DNA of 64,000 nt from SAR202 cluster bacterium bin16 (GCA_002238425.1 MPMJ01000015.1:1-64000); one strand, 5' to 3'. Positions 15,866 through 24,833 are shown, numbered from the stretch's first letter. Numbers and translations are program-made. The notes: generated by a model not told the origin, from the sequence alone.

Positions 15866-17194
15866 CCGGGCGAGTACCTCGGGCAGGGTAGGCCCCTGCA
15901 GGCTGGGCGCGCGCTGCCCCTCGTAGCGGAAGGCTTCGAGTTTGATGAGCTCGCGGTAGGAGCCAAACCGCTCCGGATGGGCGGCTGCGACGTCCAGCGG
16001 CTCCGGCTCCTCGGGCTCGACCTCGTGGACGCGGTGCGTCTCGTACAGCGTCGTGCGCTCGACGGGGAGTCGGCCTGCGTCGCGTATCCAGCGCCGCAGT
16101 TCGGAGGGCGGGACGAGCTGGCCGAAGGACGCGCCGGCGGCGGTGGAGATGCTCTCATTGATGAGGGTGCCTCCCACGTCGTTGCAGCCCGCTGTCAGCA
16201 GCAGTTGAGCGAGCTTCGGCCCCTCCTTCACCCACGAGCACTGGATGTTGTCTATCCACCCGTGGAGCATGATGCGGGCGATGGCGTGCATCCGCACGAC
16301 CTCGGCGCCGGTCGCGCCGGGGCGCATCTCGTCAGAGAGTTGGCGCACGAACATCGGCGCTTCCTCGTGGACGAAGCTCAGGGGGACGAACTCGGTGAAG
16401 CCGCCCGTCGCCTTCTGGATGTCGCGAAGGTAGGCGAGATGCGCGGCGCGGTGTGCGTTCGTTTCGATGTGGCCGAACATGATGGTGGACGTGGTGGGGA
16501 TGCCGAGCCGGTGCGCGGTGGTGATGACCTCCGTCCACTGGTCGACGGTGATTCGGCCCGGCGCGATCTTGTCGCGCACGGGCTGGTCGAGGATCTCCGC
16601 CGACGTGCCGGGAAGCGAGCCGACGCCGGCGTCGCGGAGGCTGCGCAGGTAGTCCTCGATGCTCCCGCGCGAGCGGACCGCGCCGTAGAGCACCTCCTCC
16701 GGCGAGAAGCCGTGGATGTGCAGGTGGGGGAGTTCCGCCTTCAATTCGCGGGTGAGGTCGATGTAGAGCGAGCCCTCCATCTTCGGTGGGAGGCCTGCCT
16801 GGATGCAGACCTCGGTCGCACCGAGGTCCGACGCCTCCTGCGCACGCCGGATGATCTCGTTCAGCGGGAGGAAGTAGCCCTCCTCCTGGCGGAAGTCTCG
16901 GCTGAAGGCGCAGAAGCCGCACCGCTTGATGCAGACGTTGGTGAAGTTGATGTTACGGTTGACGACGTAGGTGACGCGGTCGCCATTGACCTGCCGCCGC
17001 AGTTCGTCCGCCGTGGCCATCAGCGCGAGGAGCGCTGCGCCCTCGGCCTCGAAGAGGCGCGTGCCTTCCTCAACCGAGACCTCGCGTCCTTCCAGCGGTT
17101 TCGCAAGGATGGCGGCGATGTCCGCCGGTACGCCGCTCAACAGCGTCTCCAGCCCTCCCCAGCCGTGCTCGGTCTGTCCGTTCGATGTGCTCAC
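15857..17194 (-). CDS. cofH: FO synthase subunit 2
   Basis: A 445-residue radical SAM enzyme that joins the tyrosine-derived unit to the ribityl-uracil precursor in FO (8-HDF) synthesis, working with CofG. The [4Fe-4S] motif is C88-C92-C95 (CIKRCGFC). HGFSPEEVLYG and LPGTSAEILD are typical of CofH rather than MqnC/MqnE. The GTG start at 17194 overlaps the cofG stop (GTGA). The longer ORF upstream lies within cofG and is not used. Confidence 0.9.
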   Translation of the reverse strand: MSTSNGQTEHGWGGLETLLSGVPADIAAILAKPLEGREVSVEEGTRLFEAEGAALLALMATADELRRQVNGDRVTYVVNRNINFTNVCIKRCGFCAFSRDFRQEEGYFLPLNEIIRRAQEASDLGATEVCIQAGLPPKMEGSLYIDLTRELKAELPHLHIHGFSPEEVLYGAVRSRGSIEDYLRSLRDAGVGSLPGTSAEILDQPVRDKIAPGRITVDQWTEVITTAHRLGIPTTSTIMFGHIETNAHRAAHLAYLRDIQKATGGFTEFVPLSFVHEEAPMFVRQLSDEMRPGATGAEVVRMHAIARIMLHGWIDNIQCSWVKEGPKLAQLLLTAGCNDVGGTLINESISTAAGASFGQLVPPSELRRWIRDAGRLPVERTTLYETHRVHEVEPEEPEPLDVAAAHPERFGSYRELIKLEAFRYEGQRAPSLQGPTLPEVLARSS

Positions 17195-18342
17195 TGTTCG
17201 CAACTCCAACGTTCCAGTTCGGGTTTCACATAGCCTTCGTTGTCGGTCAACTCTGCGAGGCGCGATGCGATCTGCGGTGAACGCGTCCATGCGCCGTCGA
17301 GGACGTGGGACGGGTAGAGCGCGGTGCGCTCCCGCAACTCGTAGCCCGCCTCACGCGTGAGGTCGTGCAGGCGGTCGGTGTCGGGCCATGCCGCCTCGGG
17401 GTTGATGAAGTCCTTCGTCAGCGGGGAGACGCCTCCCCAGTCGTTGATGCCGCAGAGCAGGTATGTCTCGTAGCCGTCGGCCTGCAGGTTGGGCGGGGCC
17501 TGGATGTTCATGTCAGGGCCGAGCAGGAGGCGGGCGACGGCGAGCGTGCGCAGCATGTCCAGCGACGACGGCTCGGGCGCGCCACGCATCCGGGTTGCCG
17601 CCTTGGCGCGGAAGTTCTGGATGATGACCTCCTGGACGTTGCCGCAGCGCTCCTGCACGTCGCGTATCGCGAGCAGGGCGTCGACGCGCTCCTCGGGCGT
17701 CTCGCCGATGCCGATGAGGATGCCGGTCGTCATCGCGACGCCGAGGTCGGCTGCCGTCTCCAGCGTGGCGATGCGCTGCTCCGGGCGCTTCGTCACCGTG
17801 CCGTGGTGCGGGCCGCCTGGCTCGTGCAGGCGAAGGCTGGCGCTCTCCAGCATGATGCCCATGCTCGCGTTCCAGGGAGCTATCGCCGCCATCTCGTCAC
17901 GGTCGAGCGTGCCGCAGTTAGTGTGGGGCAGCAGGCCGGTCTCCTCCAGCACGAGCCTGCTCATCGCGGAGGTGTACTCGGGCGTCGAGTCGAAGCCGAG
18001 GTCGCGAAGCGTTTCGAGCATCTCGGGGTGGCGCTCTTCCGGGTGGTCGCCGAGGCTGAGCAGGGCTTCCTTGCAGCCGAGCTCCGCTCCGCGTCGGGCG
18101 ACGGCGAGCACCTCGTCGGGCGTCATCGTGTGCGCGCCGCGCTGGCGGGGGCCCTTCACGAACGTGCAGTAGCCGCAGCGGTCGCGGCAGAGGTTCGTGA
18201 GCGGTAGGAAGACCTTGCGGGAGTAGGTGATGCGCCGGTGGGGGCGGGCGCGGTCGTTCAACTCGCAGGCGGCCGCCATGAGCGCGGTGAGGCCGGCGGG
18301 GGCGCGCGACGGCCTCAGGCGGCAGCCGTCGTCCCCCGCCAC
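17191..18342 (-). CDS. cofG: FO synthase subunit 1, N-terminus disturbed by duplication
   Basis: A radical SAM 7,8-didemethyl-8-hydroxy-5-deazariboflavin synthase subunit. The cluster motif is C52-C56-C59 (CRDRCGYC) after the typical ITYSRKVFLPLTN. EYTSAMSRL, GIMLES and NFRAKA are family signatures. The likely original start is ATG 18502 (MATQTAHNSTQ), but a 94-bp imperfect tandem duplication (about 18273-18460) shifts the frame and creates a TAG at 18368. The 383-codon frame given starts at GTG 18342 without a strong RBS. The core domain is intact, so function may persist through a late start, or the duplication may be a sequence error. It is coupled to cofH by GTGA. Confidence 0.85.
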   Translation of the reverse strand: MAGDDGCRLRPSRAPAGLTALMAAACELNDRARPHRRITYSRKVFLPLTNLCRDRCGYCTFVKGPRQRGAHTMTPDEVLAVARRGAELGCKEALLSLGDHPEERHPEMLETLRDLGFDSTPEYTSAMSRLVLEETGLLPHTNCGTLDRDEMAAIAPWNASMGIMLESASLRLHEPGGPHHGTVTKRPEQRIATLETAADLGVAMTTGILIGIGETPEERVDALLAIRDVQERCGNVQEVIIQNFRAKAATRMRGAPEPSSLDMLRTLAVARLLLGPDMNIQAPPNLQADGYETYLLCGINDWGGVSPLTKDFINPEAAWPDTDRLHDLTREAGYELRERTALYPSHVLDGAWTRSPQIASRLAELTDNEGYVKPELERWSCEQ

Positions 18343-18460
18343 GCTCTCGCCCGCCCGCGCCTTGTCGCTAACCCCCCCGGGGGGGATGGGCGGGGTCGCG
18401 CGACGTCATCAGGCGGCAGCCGTCGTCCGCCGTCAGGCTCTCGCCTGCCAGCGCTTTGTC
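18273..18460 (-). repeat. 94-bp diverged tandem duplication at the cofG 5' end
   Basis: Two units, 18460-18367 and 18366-18273 on the minus strand, both encode a D-K-A-x-A-G-E-S then DDGCRL segment. Over the first about 72 bases I count nine differences, and every change from the first to the second unit is to G or C. Between them is a C7G7 tract (18372-18385). The unit length of 94 (3n+1) shifts the reading frame. Confidence 0.75.
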
Positions 18461-18625
18461 GATAACCGCCTGGGTGGAATTGTGGGCCGTCTGCGTTGCC
18501 ATCGCTCCCCGGAATCGGAAATGAGTAATCGCACCCGCGACGGCGGTACGCCGGTCAGCGGGCCGAGGCGCGATGGGCCTCCCACGGAAGTTGGATGGTA
18601 CCATGCGCGCGGAGGCTGGCCAACC

Positions 18626-19021
18626 ATGGGAACAACGACCCTCGCCGTGCGGTCGCTCGCGATCGTGGCGCTTGGAGCCGCGACGCTCGTGTCGCTGGGC
18701 GCGCTGCGCGACTGGCTGGGCGACTGGGCGGCGCTGCTCTGGATGTGCGGGACGATGTTCTTCCCGTGGGCTTCGGGCATGGCGGTTGGCCGCAGGATCG
18801 GCGTGAACGCCACGGCCAAGCTCACGGGTGCGGCTCTCGGCGTCATCGTCGTCATCGCGCCGCTGTATGCGTTCGCGGCGATGCCGCTCAGGGACGTTCC
18901 CATGGACGGCGACTGGTGGCTGCTGGCGGTGGTGTTCGCCGCCCTTGGCGCGGTGCTTGGCGGCATGGCGCTGCCGGTTGGCGTTCGTGTGCGGAGCGCG
19001 AGGCGCCGCGCGGACGCATAG
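18626..19021 (+). CDS. Small integral membrane protein, unknown
   Basis: A 131-residue protein with four predicted membrane helices (LAIVALGAATLVSLGAL; WAALLWMCGTMFFPWA; LTGAALGVIVVIAPLYAF; LLAVVFAALGAVLGGMAL) and a basic Arg-rich tail. No family is recognised. The ATG at 18626 is preceded by GGAGG at 18611-18615. It is divergent from cofG and 49 bp upstream of the 3-hydroxybutyrate dehydrogenase-like gene. Confidence 0.6.
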   Translation: MGTTTLAVRSLAIVALGAATLVSLGALRDWLGDWAALLWMCGTMFFPWASGMAVGRRIGVNATAKLTGAALGVIVVIAPLYAFAAMPLRDVPMDGDWWLLAVVFAALGAVLGGMALPVGVRVRSARRRADA

Positions 19022-19070
19022 CGCGGCCAGACCTCGGCGCAACAGACAAGCGGAACGGAGTATCTCTGAC

Positions 19071-19835
19071 ATGGCAACTCTCGCAGGCAAGACTGCGCTT
19101 GTGACCGGCGGCGCGAGCGGCATCGGGAAGGCGATCGCCGAATGCTTCGCGGAAGAGGGCGCGCACGTCATCGTCAACAACATCACGGAGACCGGCAGCA
19201 AGGTCGCGGAAGCCATCGGTGGTTCCTTCGTGCAAGCCGATCTCTCGGACCCGGAGCAGGCGCGAAGCCTCGCCGAGCAGGTGCTGGACGAGCACGGTGG
19301 TGCGGACATCCTCGTGAACAACGCGGGCGTTCAGCACGTCGCGCCCATCGAGGAGTTCCCGGAGGAGGAGTGGTCGCGGATGCTGCAGATCATGCTGACC
19401 GCCCCGTTCCAGCTGACGAAGCACCTGTTGCCCACGATGAAGGAGCGGGGGTGGGGGCGCATCATCAACATGTCGTCCGTGCACGGCCTCATCGCGAGCC
19501 CGAACAAGTCCGCATACATCGCGGCGAAGCATGGCATCGTGGGGCTGACCAAGGCCACGGCTGTGGAGGCCGGAGCGTTCGGCGTCACTGCGAACGCTAT
19601 CTGCCCATCCTTCGTGCGAACGCCGCTCGTCGAGAACCAGTTGCCGGACCTTGCGCGGATGGCAGGGGTCAGCGTCGAGGACGTCCTGGACCAGGTCGTG
19701 CTCGCACAGGCGGTGGTCAAGCGTCTCATCGAGCCCCAGGAGGTAGCGGGACTTGCGCTATTCCTCGCGTCCGACGCAGGCAGCGCGCTCACCGGCGCGA
19801 CGTACAACATCGACCTTGCGTGGACGGCCCGCTGA
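19071..19835 (+). CDS. 3-hydroxybutyrate dehydrogenase-like SDR
   Basis: A 254-residue SDR. NAD-binding TGGASGIG is at residues 12-19, NNAG is present, the catalytic Ser lies in NMSSVHGL and YIAAKHG provides YxxxK. The string GVQHVAPIEEFPEEEW, together with SPNKSAYIAAKHGIVGLTK and ICPSFVRTPLVE, closely resembles bacterial D-3-hydroxybutyrate dehydrogenases. These interconvert 3-hydroxybutyrate and acetoacetate. With the family I CoA transferase at 4.4-5.9 kb this could form a ketone-body route, but the genes are 14 kb apart. GGAG lies 10 bases before the ATG. Confidence 0.8.
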   Translation: MATLAGKTALVTGGASGIGKAIAECFAEEGAHVIVNNITETGSKVAEAIGGSFVQADLSDPEQARSLAEQVLDEHGGADILVNNAGVQHVAPIEEFPEEEWSRMLQIMLTAPFQLTKHLLPTMKERGWGRIINMSSVHGLIASPNKSAYIAAKHGIVGLTKATAVEAGAFGVTANAICPSFVRTPLVENQLPDLARMAGVSVEDVLDQVVLAQAVVKRLIEPQEVAGLALFLASDAGSALTGATYNIDLAWTAR

Positions 19836-19856
19836 GGCCGGGGACCGGGCTGCGAG

Positions 19857-19882
19857 ATGCCCGCCTGCGCGGGAATGACGGG
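19857..19882. repeat. GC hairpin repeat D
   Basis: GATGCCCGCCTGCGCGGGAA then TGACGG follows the 3-hydroxybutyrate dehydrogenase-like gene. It may also slow transcription, but it has no T tract. Confidence 0.5.
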
Positions 19883-19973
19883 GACCTCGCGTGGACGGCT
19901 CGGTGAGCGTTGACGCACGGCCCCGTCGGGCGTACGCTCGGGCCATCGTCCAAACAGTTGGAGGAGGTTCGCG

Positions 19974-21047
19974 ATGACTACGACACAGGATGCCCCGGCC
20001 GGTGTGCTCGACCTCTCCGGTGAGGTGCTGATCTCTGCCGACTCCCACGTCATGGAGGAGCCGGACTTCTGGCACAGCAAGTTGCCCGACAACCTGAAGG
20101 GCGACGTTCCCGAATTCCCTCCGCGCCCCAAGACGGGCACCGAGATGGACGACCAGCGCCCCGGCGGCTACAACCCGACGGAACGCATCACCGAGATGGA
20201 GACGGACGGCGTCTCCGCCGAAGTGCTGTACCCGACGCTCGGGCTGCGGCTGTTCAGCCTGGAGAGCCCGGAGGCGCAGGAGGCGTGCTTCAACATCTAC
20301 AACGACTGGCTGATGGAGTACTGCTCCATCGCTCCCAAGCGGCTCGTCGGCATCCCGTGCATCGCGACCTACGACATCGACAAGGCAGTTGCGGAGCTGT
20401 ACCGGACGCACGAGGGCGGGCTGTACGGCGCGCTCGTCTGGCAGGTGCCGCACCCGGACCTGCAGTTCACGGGCGACCATTACGACAAGCTCTGGGCCGC
20501 GATGGAGGAGTTGGACGTTCCGGTGCACCTGCACATCCTCACGGGCTTCGACTACAGCGCGCACACGAACTTCGGAGATCGGAAGGGCAACCACCTGCTC
20601 GCCCACCGCGGCTCCGTGAACCTCAAGCTGCAGAGTGTGACGAACTCGCTGTTCGACCTCATCTTCACGGGCGTGTTCGAACGCTTCCCCAAGCTGAAGG
20701 TGGTGGTCGTGGAGAGCGAGATCGGGTGGATACCGTTCGTGCTGCAGCAGTGGGACTACTACTACAAGCGGTTCAAGGACTCACGGCCCATGCCGATGTC
20801 GATGCTGCCGAGCGAGTACTTCTACCGCAACTGCTACGCCACGTTCTTCAACGACTACGTGGGCGGGCAGTTGCTCTCCTGGTGGGGGCAGGACAACTGC
20901 ATGTGGTCCACGGACTACCCGCACCCTAACTCGCCGTGGCCCAACTCGCGACGGGTGCTCGCGGAGAACCTCGGCCACCTGCCGGTGGAGACCATCCACA
21001 AGCTGGTGAACACGAACGTCCGGAAGCTGTATCCCATCGCGGGGTAG
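19974..21047 (+). CDS. Amidohydrolase family protein (ACMSD-like)
   Basis: A 357-residue PF04909 protein. SADSHVMEEPDFW replaces the usual DxHxH with a DSH form, HLHIL supplies a His, VVESEIGW lies on the sixth strand and WSTDYPHPNSPWPNS carries the conserved Asp. This DSH-type subgroup is frequent in environmental bacteria and resembles the gene at 33202-34365. GGAGGTTCGCG precedes the ATG. It lies 138 bp downstream of the SDR in the same direction. The reaction is unknown; decarboxylation or hydrolysis of a ring-cleavage product is typical for the family. Confidence 0.8.
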   Translation: MTTTQDAPAGVLDLSGEVLISADSHVMEEPDFWHSKLPDNLKGDVPEFPPRPKTGTEMDDQRPGGYNPTERITEMETDGVSAEVLYPTLGLRLFSLESPEAQEACFNIYNDWLMEYCSIAPKRLVGIPCIATYDIDKAVAELYRTHEGGLYGALVWQVPHPDLQFTGDHYDKLWAAMEELDVPVHLHILTGFDYSAHTNFGDRKGNHLLAHRGSVNLKLQSVTNSLFDLIFTGVFERFPKLKVVVVESEIGWIPFVLQQWDYYYKRFKDSRPMPMSMLPSEYFYRNCYATFFNDYVGGQLLSWWGQDNCMWSTDYPHPNSPWPNSRRVLAENLGHLPVETIHKLVNTNVRKLYPIAG

Positions 21048-21092
21048 GGCATTCCACCCCGCCACCGCGGGGATCTGGCTTGCGTGGCAGGG

Positions 21093-21179
21093 GTAGTTCT
21101 TCCCACCCACCCGCCCGGTGCGTTGTGGGGGACCCCCCCACGCCCCCGCCAGAGGGGCATGCCCCTCTGCACTCCCCAG
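21093..21179. repeat. Dispersed repeat B, copy 2
   Basis: Starts GTAGTTCTTCCCACCC, with palindromes around GTGGGGGACCCCCCCAC and AGAGGGGCATGCCCCTCT. It matches 8963-9050. A small hairpin (CTCTCC TTCA GGAGAG, 21203-21218) follows at the 3' end of the convergent DUF3052 gene. Confidence 0.75.
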
Positions 21180-21207
21180 CAAGAAGTCCACAATCCCCTC
21201 CTCTCCT

Positions 21208-21642
21208 TCAGGAGAGGAGATGTGCAGGTGGCCATGTGGCGCGGAGTTCCTTGCGGACGACGAACCGCAGGCCCGACCAAGTCTCGTCTATCGCACAGAC
21301 CTTGTTGTCGACGAGGCCAGTCGGGAGGAGCACCTCGCGAAGGACGTCCTCAGTGATGTCGGTTGGGACGCCCGAGGAGCGCTTGGGCCACGCGATCCAG
21401 TAGCCGCCGTTAGGGACGATGCGGTGTGCCTGGGCGGGGAATGACGATTCCAGCGTCTCGCGGCTTAGGTGGAAGGCGACGAGGACATCGATGCCGGCCT
21501 CTCCCTCGTCAGCGTAGCGGACGCCGTCTGGGAGCTCGCCGAGCGTGGCGTCGAAGCCGGTTGGGGCGTTCTCGATGGCGAGCGTTGCGCCGGGCTTGAT
21601 GCCGAGCTTGCGCGGGAGGGGCGTGCCTGAGTAGCCGGCCAC
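21208..21642 (-). CDS. DUF3052 family protein
   Basis: A 144-residue protein starting at GTG with AGYSGTPLPRKLGIKPG and containing WIAWPKRSSGVPTDITE and VCAIDETWSGLRFVVR. These match the DUF3052 family, common in actinobacteria and Chloroflexota but without a known role. It starts 3 bp after the Rieske-like gene stops, so the two are probably co-transcribed. Confidence 0.8.
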   Translation of the reverse strand: MAGYSGTPLPRKLGIKPGATLAIENAPTGFDATLGELPDGVRYADEGEAGIDVLVAFHLSRETLESSFPAQAHRIVPNGGYWIAWPKRSSGVPTDITEDVLREVLLPTGLVDNKVCAIDETWSGLRFVVRKELRATWPPAHLLS

Positions 21643-21645
21643 GGA

Positions 21646-22893
21646 TCAGACTTCGGGGGCGATGCCTCTGAGGACCTGCTCATCCTCATCGAAGGCCTCG
21701 GCATCGGCGACCTGCGCGGCGTAAGCGCGGACGCGGTAGGCTTCGCCCTTGTGGACGATGACGGGGATGGTGCCCTCCATCAGGTCGACGGCGGCCTGCA
21801 TGAGGATGCGGCGCGCGCCCTCGACGGCGCCGTCGTTAGGGCCGAGCATCTCCTGGGAGCGGTCGACGATGGAGCCCATGCTCTCCTGGCAGGCGAGCGC
21901 CATCTCGAACGAGGTCTCGAACCGCGATGCGAAGTCGGTGGGGCGTTCCTTCCCCTCCGGCACGTAGGCGTTCTCGCGGTTGCGCTCGCGGCGGTACATG
22001 CCCTCCTGGAGCTTCGGGTGGATGCGCTTGCCCTGGCGTATCTCCGTGAGCAGGCGCTTGCTGAGCGGCTTGCGCGGGCTGTAGGTCACCGCGAATGCCA
22101 TCGTGCTCTCGTCGTCGATGGGGGCCCAGGCCGTGCCCTCGTAGATGTCGCGCTTGCCGGATGCCAGCGTGGTGTAGAAGGGCATGAGCCACTGGGCGAC
22201 AGACATCTCCGCCTGCTGCGCTTCGGACTCGACCGCGGTGCCGACGAGCAGCCCGTACTCGGTCTCGCGCGCCTGCACCGTGTGGGCGGCATCCTCGCCC
22301 ATCGGGTCGTCCGGGCCGAGCGCGCCCGCCTTCTTGAGCGCGGCGACACGGGCGGCGTCCAGCCCGCCCTCCATCGCCTGCATGTAGTTGCACTCGACGA
22401 GGAAGCGGGAGAGGTAGCGCTGCTCCGGCTCGACGCGCGTCCACTCGAACTCCGGGAGGTCGGGAACGTCGTCCTGCGGACCGACGTAGCCCCAGAGGAG
22501 CCCGCCGAACTCGACGATGCGGAACGAGGGCGCTTTCACCTCGGCCCAGAGAGGGCTGTCCGCCGGCTCTAGGGGCATGTCGAGGATGTTGCCCTCGACG
22601 TCGAACTTCCAGTAGCAGCGTCCGCAGCGGATGCCGCCTTCCTCCACGAGGCCGAACGAGAGGTCGGCGCCGCGATGCGGGCAGCGGGCGTCCAGCAGGC
22701 CGAGCCTGCCCTGGGTGTCGCGGAACGCGGCGAAGAACTCGCCGAAGAGCTTGACCCGTATGGGCGGCGAATCCGGCTCCGGCAGTTCGTTCGCGAGGAG
22801 GACGGGCGTCCAGAAGCGGCGGAAGAGTTCGCCCATCGGGGTTTCCGGCCCCACGCGTGTCAGCAGTTCGTTGTCTTCTTTGGAAAGCGCCAT
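21646..22893 (-). CDS. Rieske oxygenase alpha-subunit-like protein with altered ligands
   Basis: A 415-residue protein with the architecture of phthalate-type ring-hydroxylating dioxygenase alpha subunits. The first Rieske pair is normal (CPHRG), but the second, usually CxYHGWKFD, reads CGRCYWKFD. The His ligand is therefore replaced by Cys, giving a possible 3Cys:1His cluster. The mononuclear-iron motif, usually DxxHVxxLH, reads LDAARVAALKK, so both His ligands are lost. QAMEGGLD shows that the alignment is right. The protein therefore probably lacks normal oxygenase activity and may be electron-transfer, structural or inactive. It is co-oriented with DUF3052, with a strong extended -10 upstream. 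Confidence 0.8.
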   Translation of the reverse strand: MALSKEDNELLTRVGPETPMGELFRRFWTPVLLANELPEPDSPPIRVKLFGEFFAAFRDTQGRLGLLDARCPHRGADLSFGLVEEGGIRCGRCYWKFDVEGNILDMPLEPADSPLWAEVKAPSFRIVEFGGLLWGYVGPQDDVPDLPEFEWTRVEPEQRYLSRFLVECNYMQAMEGGLDAARVAALKKAGALGPDDPMGEDAAHTVQARETEYGLLVGTAVESEAQQAEMSVAQWLMPFYTTLASGKRDIYEGTAWAPIDDESTMAFAVTYSPRKPLSKRLLTEIRQGKRIHPKLQEGMYRRERNRENAYVPEGKERPTDFASRFETSFEMALACQESMGSIVDRSQEMLGPNDGAVEGARRILMQAAVDLMEGTIPVIVHKGEAYRVRAYAAQVADAEAFDEDEQVLRGIAPEV

Positions 22894-22902
22894 CGAGAAA
22901 CG

Positions 22903-22911
22903 ATTCTACCA
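22903..22911 (-). promoter_or_regulatory. Extended -10 promoter of the Rieske-like gene
   Basis: TGGTAGAAT on the minus strand, ending 9 bases before the ATG. It shares the TGNTAGAAT form seen upstream of tRNA-Thr, the 48257 gene and aroA. Confidence 0.5.
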
Positions 22912-23234
22912 GCCTTCGTGATGTTGCTCCTGCGTACCGTTCGACGCAGCGTTCTGTTCTGTTCCCGAGCGTGGATGTGCCCGGATGTTGCAGCCCACGC
23001 ACTCGTGACACCGTGGAAATCACGAGTGAATGACGGGGCCTTCGCTACTGCTGGTGGAACATCCTGCAACATTCTGTAACACACCACTCGTAGCCGGGAT
23101 GGGGCTCCTCCTTCGGAACGCGTGTGCGTACGGACAGGGTAGGAGACCAGGGCGCGTTCGGGGAAGGGGCGGGTGTCAGAGGGGTGTCCGGTATACTTAA
23201 AGAGACAGTCCCATCGATCAAGGTAGCGTGTCGT
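22912..23234. other. Intergenic region between divergent genes
   Basis: No gene is supported here. TATACT at 23192-23197 is a possible -10 for the plus-strand lipoprotein gene, about 38 bases before its ATG, without a clear -35. The remainder shows no recognised repeat. Confidence 0.4.
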
Positions 23235-24833
23235 ATGTTTCGTCCCTTCCTCAGCGCCATCCCCCTGCTGGCGCTCGTTCTCCTGACCGTCGCTGCGTGC
23301 TCGGAACCGACGCCGGTCCCGGTGTTCGTCGCGAGGGCGACGCCTACGTTCACGCCAACCCCCACGTCGACGCCAACGGTAACGCCTACTCCCACGTTGA
23401 CGCCGACGCCCACGCTGACGCCAACCCCCACCCTGACACCGACGCCGACACCGACACATACTCCGACGTTCACGCCCACGCCGACGGCTACCGGGACCGC
23501 GACTCCCACGGTGACACCAACACCCACGGCCACGCCCACCCCCACGGCGACGCCGTTCCCCACACCCGTCGCTCCGGCGGCGCCCACGGTCCAGCAGAAC
23601 GGCACGGACAAGGCCCTCGTGACGTGGAGCGCGCCGTCCGGCCCGCAGCCAGTCACCGACTACGACTACCGCTACCGCGCGCGCATCCTCGACGGCGAAT
23701 GGACCGAGGTGACGAACACCATACAGACGGCGACGCAGGTGGAACTCGACCTGCTGACACCCGGCACGACGTACGACGTGCAGGTACGTGCCGTGAACCA
23801 GGGCGGGCCCGGCGAATGGTCGGGCACCAACAGCGCGCAGACGCTCTTCCCGCCGACGCCAACCCCTGTGGCGGGGGCGCAGCTCCTCACGTTCTCCGAC
23901 CCTGGCACGGAGACCGCGTCGCTCCAGATCGCGATAGCCCGGACGATCCTGGAGTACGGCTACGGGTACCGGACGCTCACCGTGTCTGGCACCGAGAGGC
24001 AGGCGATACAGAACCTGGGCAACGGCCTGACGAACATCCATATGGAGGTGCGGCTCCCGGCCTTCCAGTCGGTCTGGGACGACGTTTTCGACGTAGACAC
24101 CATCCTGACCCTGGGGGACAGTTTCGCGGGGGTCGTATCCCAGAGCGCGTTCCTCATCCCGCAGTACACCGCGAACGCGAACCCCGCCCTGTTCAGGGTG
24201 CAGGGCCTGCAGGAGTCGCAGCATCAGCAGCTCTTTGCCGGACCCGACGGCGGCAAGGCCCGGCTCATCACCTGCGTCACCGAGTGGGAGTGCGCGCGCA
24301 TCAACGAGAAGCAGGTGCACGGGTACGGTCTGGACGAGTTCGTCGAGCTGGTCGACCCCCGCACTCCGGAAGCGCTGTACAACCAGATACTCTCGGCGTT
24401 CGAGAACCAGGAGAACATCCTGTTCTACTACTGGTGGCCGTCGGCGCTGGCCACGACCCTCGAGGAACTGGGAGGCTTCGAGCAACTGAGGGAGCCTTCG
24501 TTCGGCGAGGGCTGCTGGGAGCGGCTGACATCGACCGTCGCAGCGTCGGAAATCAACCAGGCATGCGAATACCCGGACTCGTCGTCGCTCATCGCCGTGC
24601 GGAAGGACGTGGAAGAGTTCTCGCCGGACGTGGTCGAGTTCTTCAAGGAATGGACGCTGGACCGGGAGGAGCTGAACGAGTTGCTCGGGTACAAGGGGCG
24701 GTTCCGCTTCTTCGTGCTGCAGGAGAGCGAGTACCGCGAGGCTGCGTTCACGTGGCTGCGCAACTCGGACGAGTGGAAGGACTGGGTCGCCACCGGCGTC
24801 GCGGACAGGGTGCTCGACGGGATCGGCAGGTAA
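23235..24833 (+). CDS. Lipoprotein: Thr-Pro linker, FN3 domain, OpuAC-like binding domain
   Basis: A 532-residue exported lipoprotein. The signal peptide ends in a lipobox LTVAAC (Cys at about residue 22). Residues 30-110 are an about 80-residue Thr/Pro low-complexity linker ([14 protein letters not shown]). A fibronectin type III domain follows ([20 protein letters not shown] ... [18 protein letters not shown]). The C-terminal about 320 residues resemble the substrate-binding domain of glycine-betaine/choline ABC systems (OpuAC): [18 protein letters not shown], and a Trp/Tyr-rich YYWWPS. No ABC permease is adjacent, so it is an orphan binding protein, or the ligand is delivered elsewhere. 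The ligand is unknown. Confidence 0.7.
   Translation: MFRPFLSAIPLLALVLLTVAACSEPTPVPVFVARATPTFTPTPTSTPTVTPTPTLTPTPTLTPTPTLTPTPTPTHTPTFTPTPTATGTATPTVTPTPTATPTPTATPFPTPVAPAAPTVQQNGTDKALVTWSAPSGPQPVTDYDYRYRARILDGEWTEVTNTIQTATQVELDLLTPGTTYDVQVRAVNQGGPGEWSGTNSAQTLFPPTPTPVAGAQLLTFSDPGTETASLQIAIARTILEYGYGYRTLTVSGTERQAIQNLGNGLTNIHMEVRLPAFQSVWDDVFDVDTILTLGDSFAGVVSQSAFLIPQYTANANPALFRVQGLQESQHQQLFAGPDGGKARLITCVTEWECARINEKQVHGYGLDEFVELVDPRTPEALYNQILSAFENQENILFYYWWPSALATTLEELGGFEQLREPSFGEGCWERLTSTVAASEINQACEYPDSSSLIAVRKDVEEFSPDVVEFFKEWTLDREELNELLGYKGRFRFFVLQESEYREAAFTWLRNSDEWKDWVATGVADRVLDGIGR

Noticed and set aside
18372-18385. C7G7 run as a programmed frameshift site in cofG
   Set aside because: The frame change is fully explained by the 94-bp duplication; no slippery heptamer or downstream structure supports recoding.
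23340-23570. Tandem array of CGCCGACGCCCAC-like units as a possible CRISPR or minisatellite
   Set aside because: It encodes an in-frame Thr-Pro linker without spacers; the periodicity follows codons.
22860-24485. 541-codon minus-strand frame opposite the TP-linker lipoprotein
   Set aside because: It is an antisense shadow of the repeated Thr-Pro codons, with long Arg/Gly runs.
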